Made by a program: the position numbers and the translations under genes. The notes beneath the pieces are model-generated. The model had not been told where the DNA came from. It was given only the letters and a program-made list of their open reading frames with translations, and made no database searches. A DNA stretch of 10,400 nucleotides from Bacillota bacterium (lineage in GTDB: Bacteria > Bacillota > Bacilli > Alicyclobacillales > SLC66), in the NCBI GenBank assembly GCA_021846145.1, contig JAJZCJ010000101.1, forward strand, positions 1 to 10,400. The letters are read 5' to 3'. Numbering within the stretch: the stretch's first letter is position 1; each line of letters starts with the position of its first letter. This document shows positions 7,303 to 10,400 of the stretch, one piece after another.

Positions 7303-8400
7303 TTATATACTCGTTAACTCTTTTGTAAATTTGGTAAGTATCTCAGCGCCATCTGCCGTCACTACCACATCATCTTCAATTCTGACACCAAGCTGATCAG
7401 GTACATAAATTCCAGGTTCTACCGTGAACACCATGCCAGGTACCAACTTCAATTTATTCCCGCCAACAATACTTGGAAATTCATGCACATCTAAGCCCAA
7501 GCCATGCCCCGTGCGATGGGTAAAATAAGCGCCATATCCAGCGTCTTCAATGACATTGCGAGCAGCCGCGTCCACCTGTTCTGCCGTCACCCCCGGTCGA
7601 ATTGCATCTAATGCGGTGGCTTGCGCTAATTTCACCACTTCATACACATGGTTCGCCTGTTCGCTCACGTCGCCAAACGCTAACGTCCTAGTCGTATCAG
7701 CCGCATAACCAGCCACCATCGCACCATAGTCAAAAACGACTAAATCTTGATTGCGCACCTTATAGTCACTGGGTCTGCTGTGTGGAAGTGCACCCCTTGC
7801 CCCCGCGCCGACGATCGTGTCAAAAGGGACTCCTTCTGAGCCTAACATGCGCATCCGATGCTCTAATTCTGCCGCCATTTCCATTTCCGTCATCCCTACT
7901 TGAAAAAAGGCAAGCGATTGTCGCAACGCTTCGTCCACTATCCGTGCCGCTTTTTTTAGTGCCGCCAATTCCGCGTCATCTTTAATCAGGCGCAATCGCA
8001 TCACAAATTCTTCAGCCGACGTAAGCACGCCCGCGCCTATATTATTTAACATTTGCACTTCAAACCAGCGCAAATTCAACGGCTCCACCGCCACCTTGTG
8101 CGTTGGTTGTATGCCAAGACTCGCGATAAATTGCGCCAGCGCCCGACTAGGCCCTTCTTGATCGCTATAAGTGAGTATGTCGTGGTATTTTTCGGCATCA
8201 GCGATCCCTTCTGCCTCTAACTTAGGAAGCAGCAGCACCACCTCTTCCTTACTATTTAGTCCCAATAGCGTCAACCGCTCACTGAGATGTGTTCTAATGC
8301 CGGACAGGTAATAAAAACTTGCCCCTGGCGCAAAGATAGCATGTGCAAAACCACCCTGTTGAAGTTCAACCAACAATCGATGAATACGCGACTCATTCAA
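7303..8400 (-). CDS. M24 family Xaa-Pro peptidase (prolidase/aminopeptidase P type)
   Basis: A cytoplasmic metallopeptidase that removes the residue before proline or splits Xaa-Pro dipeptides. An N-terminal creatinase-like domain (about 1-130) precedes the pita-bread catalytic domain. All five metal ligands are visible, in TTG numbering: Asp224 ('VFDYG'), Asp235 ('AADTTRT'), His299 ('RTGHGLGLDVHE'), Glu328 ('TVEPGIY') and Glu342 ('RIEDD'). 'PHSRPSD' holds the conserved His207. Length (365) fits the short prolidase/YpdF-like group; dipeptidase and aminopeptidase cannot be told apart here. The start is decided by GGAGGT (complement of 8408-8413). It lies 7 bases before TTG at 8400 but only 1 base before ATG at 8406, and downstream of the ATGs at 8421 and 8415. 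If ATG 8421 is used the protein has 372 residues and the spacer to the upstream gene is 5 bases. It is the middle gene of the operon. Confidence 0.92.
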   Translation of the reverse strand: MNESRIHRLLVELQQGGFAHAIFAPGASFYYLSGIRTHLSERLTLLGLNSKEEVVLLLPKLEAEGIADAEKYHDILTYSDQEGPSRALAQFIASLGIQPTHKVAVEPLNLRWFEVQMLNNIGAGVLTSAEEFVMRLRLIKDDAELAALKKAARIVDEALRQSLAFFQVGMTEMEMAAELEHRMRMLGSEGVPFDTIVGAGARGALPHSRPSDYKVRNQDLVVFDYGAMVAGYAADTTRTLAFGDVSEQANHVYEVVKLAQATALDAIRPGVTAEQVDAAARNVIEDAGYGAYFTHRTGHGLGLDVHEFPSIVGGNKLKLVPGMVFTVEPGIYVPDQLGVRIEDDVVVTADGAEILTKFTKELTSI

Positions 8401-8407
8401 GGCCATT

Positions 8408-8413
8408 ACCTCC
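8408..8413 (-). promoter_or_regulatory. Ribosome binding site pointing to a TTG start
   Basis: On the minus strand GGAGGT has its ideal 7-base spacing only for TTG at 8400. Three in-frame ATG codons (8421, 8415, 8406) lie upstream of that TTG, and none of them has an SD at usable distance. Confidence 0.6.
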
Positions 8414-8426
8414 ATTTCCATAATAA

Positions 8427-10109
8427 CTAGTTGATTACTGTAAAATACGCCAGCGCGGATAGTCCCTGATAAGTGACACTCAGGTTCACTTGTCCCGGCG
8501 TTAAAAATGTGACATGTCTACCCTGCCATTTCACATTTGCTGTGCTCGTCCACATGGCTTTCATTGTCACATCGGTGGTCACGCCGTCATGCGTATAGTC
8601 AGCGATCAACGGAACAGATGATCCCTGACTAACGGTCAACCCTGTTTTCGGCCTAGGGATCACCAGCGAACTACCACTTTGCACATCCTGTACGTCAAAA
8701 GTGGCCCATTTCGTTGCCGGATTCACCGAAATGTGCGTGATGTTCATCCCCAAAAACTGCCCATTCCACAGTTTGTTTGCCGGTTTACTGCTAGCTGTAA
8801 ATTGATTGTTCTGTTGACTAGGGTAGGCGTCTTGGTAATTAGTAACGTCTCCTTCTGGCTGTTTTAGATCATTCGTATTGCTTGCACTCATAATGGCCAC
8901 ATCATAATGATGAGAACGATTCTGGCTCGGATCATCAAGTACGTCATTTGTCCAGTCGTAACTGCTTGGCTGCACCCCAAACGCGTCAATCCGCCAGATA
9001 AAGACACCTGAATCTGGGATGGCCACGTCGACACCGAGCGCTTCCTCATTAGATAGGAGGAAGTATTCATTGCTGTAATTCAAGGGATTCAAGCGATACA
9101 CGACAGGTGATGTTTCCAGTGGCGCAAGTGGAACACCCGTCTCACTCTCAGAAATCGCAATGGGTGTAACCCAGTTCAGAAACATCAGGGAAAATGGATC
9201 AAGACCTGAAGGTTGATCGCCTGCCGGATAGCCATTCCAATTGCCAGTTCCCATCAGCGAAAAGGGACCAATTCCTTGACCCGCATTTGCAGAGCTAGAT
9301 ACATCATACAGATCCATCAATCCCATGAGATGTCCAAATTCATGTGCGAGCACTCCCAAGGTAACCGGATCTCCACTAAAATCATCTAACTCAGGCACTA
9401 AATCATAAGCATTTACTACCGCCACATCAGTAGGCACCGGCGTTCTTTCGCCAAATTTAGCTAGTGAAATTTTTATCGGGTATTGCAAATTAGATTCTAC
9501 TGGCCAAATCAAGTTTTTATTGGTGGGTTCTACATCGGCACCATACCCACTAAAAACAATAGCAAAGTAGGGAATTTCTCCGTTCACCACATAAGGTTTA
9601 AAATCAAAGTGATCCTTCACCAGTTGCTTGATCACATCTGCTACAATGCCATCGTCATTATTTGGAAAATTACCACCTGAACCATTTTCCGTCCGCGCAT
9701 AATAAGATTCCAAATGTGGCAACTGCAGAAATTTCCCCGGATGAAGCGGGTCTCCCACCACCCGTCCAGTGATCTGCAATTGTCCATAGGAAACCTGTTG
9801 ATAATAACTAGCGACAGAATGATGATTACCAAAGTATAAATTTTGATACAAGGAAAGCGGCTTCGTCGCTGGCTTCCCTAAAAAGGAAGCACACACCACC
9901 AGCATCATCGCTTTCTGTTTTGGCGCTGTCCTAGACGAAGTCAGGCGAACCGTATGTAATGTCGCAGCATTAGATTTTGGAGCCATGTGCTGAACAGCAA
10001 CTGCTGTTTTCATCACACGGGGGGAATAAATAGGGGATATGCAAATAGTCACGAAAGCCATGCCAATAGCAATGGCAATTCTCCCCTTCGCGAACCAACT
10101 ACCGCTCAT
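8427..10109 (-). CDS. Secreted M6 family (immune inhibitor A-like) zinc metalloprotease with C-terminal Ig-like domain
   Basis: The 560-residue protein has an N-terminal signal or anchor with a basic start and a hydrophobic run (about 10-28), so it should act outside the cell. The M6 core begins near residue 68. Zinc site HEFGHLMGLMD (256-266) supplies His256, catalytic Glu257, His260 and the third ligand Asp266, with 'FSLMG' (Met286) as Met-turn. 'GVFIWRID' (368-375) is another family feature. The C-terminus from about 482 looks like a bacterial Ig-like domain ('VSQGSSVPL', 'VNLSVTY'). It is shorter than Bacillus InhA (about 800 residues). ATG at 10109 is chosen over the frame-open ATG at 10178 because GGGGGAG (10115-10121) lies 5 bases before it, the signal peptide starts there, and the upstream extension would run through the promoter and terminator. 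Substrates are unknown. It is the first gene of the operon. Confidence 0.9.
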   Translation of the reverse strand: MSGSWFAKGRIAIAIGMAFVTICISPIYSPRVMKTAVAVQHMAPKSNAATLHTVRLTSSRTAPKQKAMMLVVCASFLGKPATKPLSLYQNLYFGNHHSVASYYQQVSYGQLQITGRVVGDPLHPGKFLQLPHLESYYARTENGSGGNFPNNDDGIVADVIKQLVKDHFDFKPYVVNGEIPYFAIVFSGYGADVEPTNKNLIWPVESNLQYPIKISLAKFGERTPVPTDVAVVNAYDLVPELDDFSGDPVTLGVLAHEFGHLMGLMDLYDVSSSANAGQGIGPFSLMGTGNWNGYPAGDQPSGLDPFSLMFLNWVTPIAISESETGVPLAPLETSPVVYRLNPLNYSNEYFLLSNEEALGVDVAIPDSGVFIWRIDAFGVQPSSYDWTNDVLDDPSQNRSHHYDVAIMSASNTNDLKQPEGDVTNYQDAYPSQQNNQFTASSKPANKLWNGQFLGMNITHISVNPATKWATFDVQDVQSGSSLVIPRPKTGLTVSQGSSVPLIADYTHDGVTTDVTMKAMWTSTANVKWQGRHVTFLTPGQVNLSVTYQGLSALAYFTVIN

Positions 10110-10114
10110 ATACA

Positions 10115-10121
10115 CTCCCCC
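10115..10121 (-). promoter_or_regulatory. Ribosome binding site of the M6 protease, inside a small inverted repeat
   Basis: On the minus strand GGGGGAG ends 5 bases before the ATG at 10109. Its G run forms the 5-base loop between ACACT (complement of 10122-10126) and AGTGT (complement of 10112-10116). A short hairpin at the start of the mRNA could therefore present the SD in its loop. The stem is only 5 base pairs. Confidence 0.65.
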
Positions 10122-10131
10122 AGTGTCAATT

Positions 10132-10140
10132 AGTATATCA
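10132..10140 (-). promoter_or_regulatory. Candidate extended -10 promoter of the M6 protease-Xaa-Pro peptidase-pyc operon
   Basis: The minus strand reads TGATATACT (complement of 10132-10140), an extended -10 with five of six matches to TATAAT. No good -35 lies 16-18 bases upstream; that stretch overlaps the preceding terminator. Transcription would begin near 10125, leaving a leader of about 15 bases before the ATG at 10109. Confidence 0.5.
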
Positions 10141-10186
10141 TGAAAATCAAAAAGCACGGCGAACCACTTAGGCTCCACCGCGCTTT
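10141..10186 (-). terminator. Strong intrinsic terminator of the right-edge gene
   Basis: On the minus strand, AAAGCGCGGTGG (from 10186) pairs with TCGCCGTGCTTT through about 12 base pairs including G-U pairs. AGCC/GGTT continue the stem, with one bulge, to a TAAGT loop. The stem runs into a T-rich tract, TTTTTGATTTT (complement of about 10143-10153). It begins 10 bases after the stop at 10197 and ends immediately upstream of the operon promoter. Confidence 0.85.
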
Positions 10187-10196
10187 ATCACTCCAC

Positions 10197-10400
10197 TTAT
10201 GCAATATACATAGCAACACGCAGATCCTCAAATAATGCATGAGCTGCGCTTTCCCCTACCAGTTGAAAAGCAAGCTTAAATTCCCATTCTAAGCTGCGCT
10301 TACTGTGACCCTGCACAAATTGCAAAAAGTGAGATAATGACCCATACTCTGCAATTAGTTGCCTGCACACTTTTGCATTTTCAACTGTTGCCATCACTTT
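10197..10400 (-). CDS. C-terminal fragment cut by the window edge; resembles DNA-3-methyladenine glycosylase I
   Basis: The frame is open from base 10400 to a TAA at 10197-10199 (67 residues). A GTG-ATG pair sits at 10397-10392, but the frame continues beyond the edge and no SD is visible, so these are probably internal codons. The stretch 'KVMATVENAKVCRQL' followed by 'EYGSLSHFL' resembles the Tag family pattern K-I-x-x-T-I-N-N-A-K, then E-[FY]-G-S-[FL]. 'FQLVGESAAHAL' sits where Tag has its 'FVGPT..YA' segment. If correct, it is the C-terminal part of a helix-hairpin-helix glycosylase that removes 3-methyladenine from DNA. The resemblance is from memory and the catalytic region is outside the window. 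A strong terminator follows. Confidence 0.5.
   Translation of the reverse strand, partial: KVMATVENAKVCRQLIAEYGSLSHFLQFVQGHSKRSLEWEFKLAFQLVGESAAHALFEDLRVAMYIA

Noticed and set aside
10110..10178. 23-residue N-terminal extension of the M6 protease from an ATG at 10178
   Set aside because: It would place coding sequence across the promoter and terminator. The ATG at 10109 has an SD and begins a recognisable signal sequence.
10392..10397. GTG/ATG pair as a complete small gene at the right edge
   Set aside because: The frame stays open to the window edge, no SD is visible, and the similarity to Tag extends through the codons before it.

Overview
The window looks like chromosomal DNA of a Gram-positive, low-to-moderate-GC Bacilli-type bacterium. 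The evidence is strong purine-rich Shine-Dalgarno (SD) sequences, a single-chain pyruvate carboxylase, a class A penicillin-binding protein with a low-complexity tail, a YvpB-type C39-like peptidase and a secreted M6 metalloprotease. The Alicyclobacillaceae or a neighbouring family would fit, but that is inference. I see no rRNA, tRNA, CRISPR array, insertion sequence or phage gene. No gene-free stretch exceeds about 100 bases.

Layout from left to right. (i) The last 52 codons of a plus-strand gene, perhaps a Y-family DNA polymerase, end at a nearly symmetrical bidirectional terminator (176-220). (ii) Facing it is a minus-strand bifunctional penicillin-binding protein (231-2624). It ends in 34 Gly-X-Y triplets, a collagen-like tail built from a 9-base tandem repeat. 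(iii) Divergent from it, on the plus strand, are a small two-helix membrane protein (2722-2985) and a membrane-anchored C39-like cysteine peptidase (3054-3857). (iv) The peptidase gene overlaps the end of the next minus-strand unit by 14 bases, inside a palindrome that holds both stop codons. (v) That unit is a compact minus-strand operon. It runs from a promoter near 10132 through a secreted M6 metalloprotease, an M24 Xaa-Pro peptidase and pyruvate carboxylase. The spacers between its genes are 26 and 27 bases. (vi) At the right edge is the C-terminal part of a minus-strand gene that resembles DNA-3-methyladenine glycosylase I. A strong intrinsic terminator separates it from the operon.

How the genes may work together. 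The operon pairs extracellular proteolysis and intracellular cleavage of Xaa-Pro peptides with the anaplerotic enzyme that makes oxaloacetate. This suggests growth on protein or peptides, though the functional link is inferred. The left half is cell-envelope biology: a wall synthase, a small membrane protein and an exported peptidase.

The observations most worth a second look are the collagen-like tail on a wall synthase, the shared stop-codon palindrome, and two mutually exclusive hairpins over the translation start of the C39-like peptidase. I found no clearly new multi-gene defence or mobile system.
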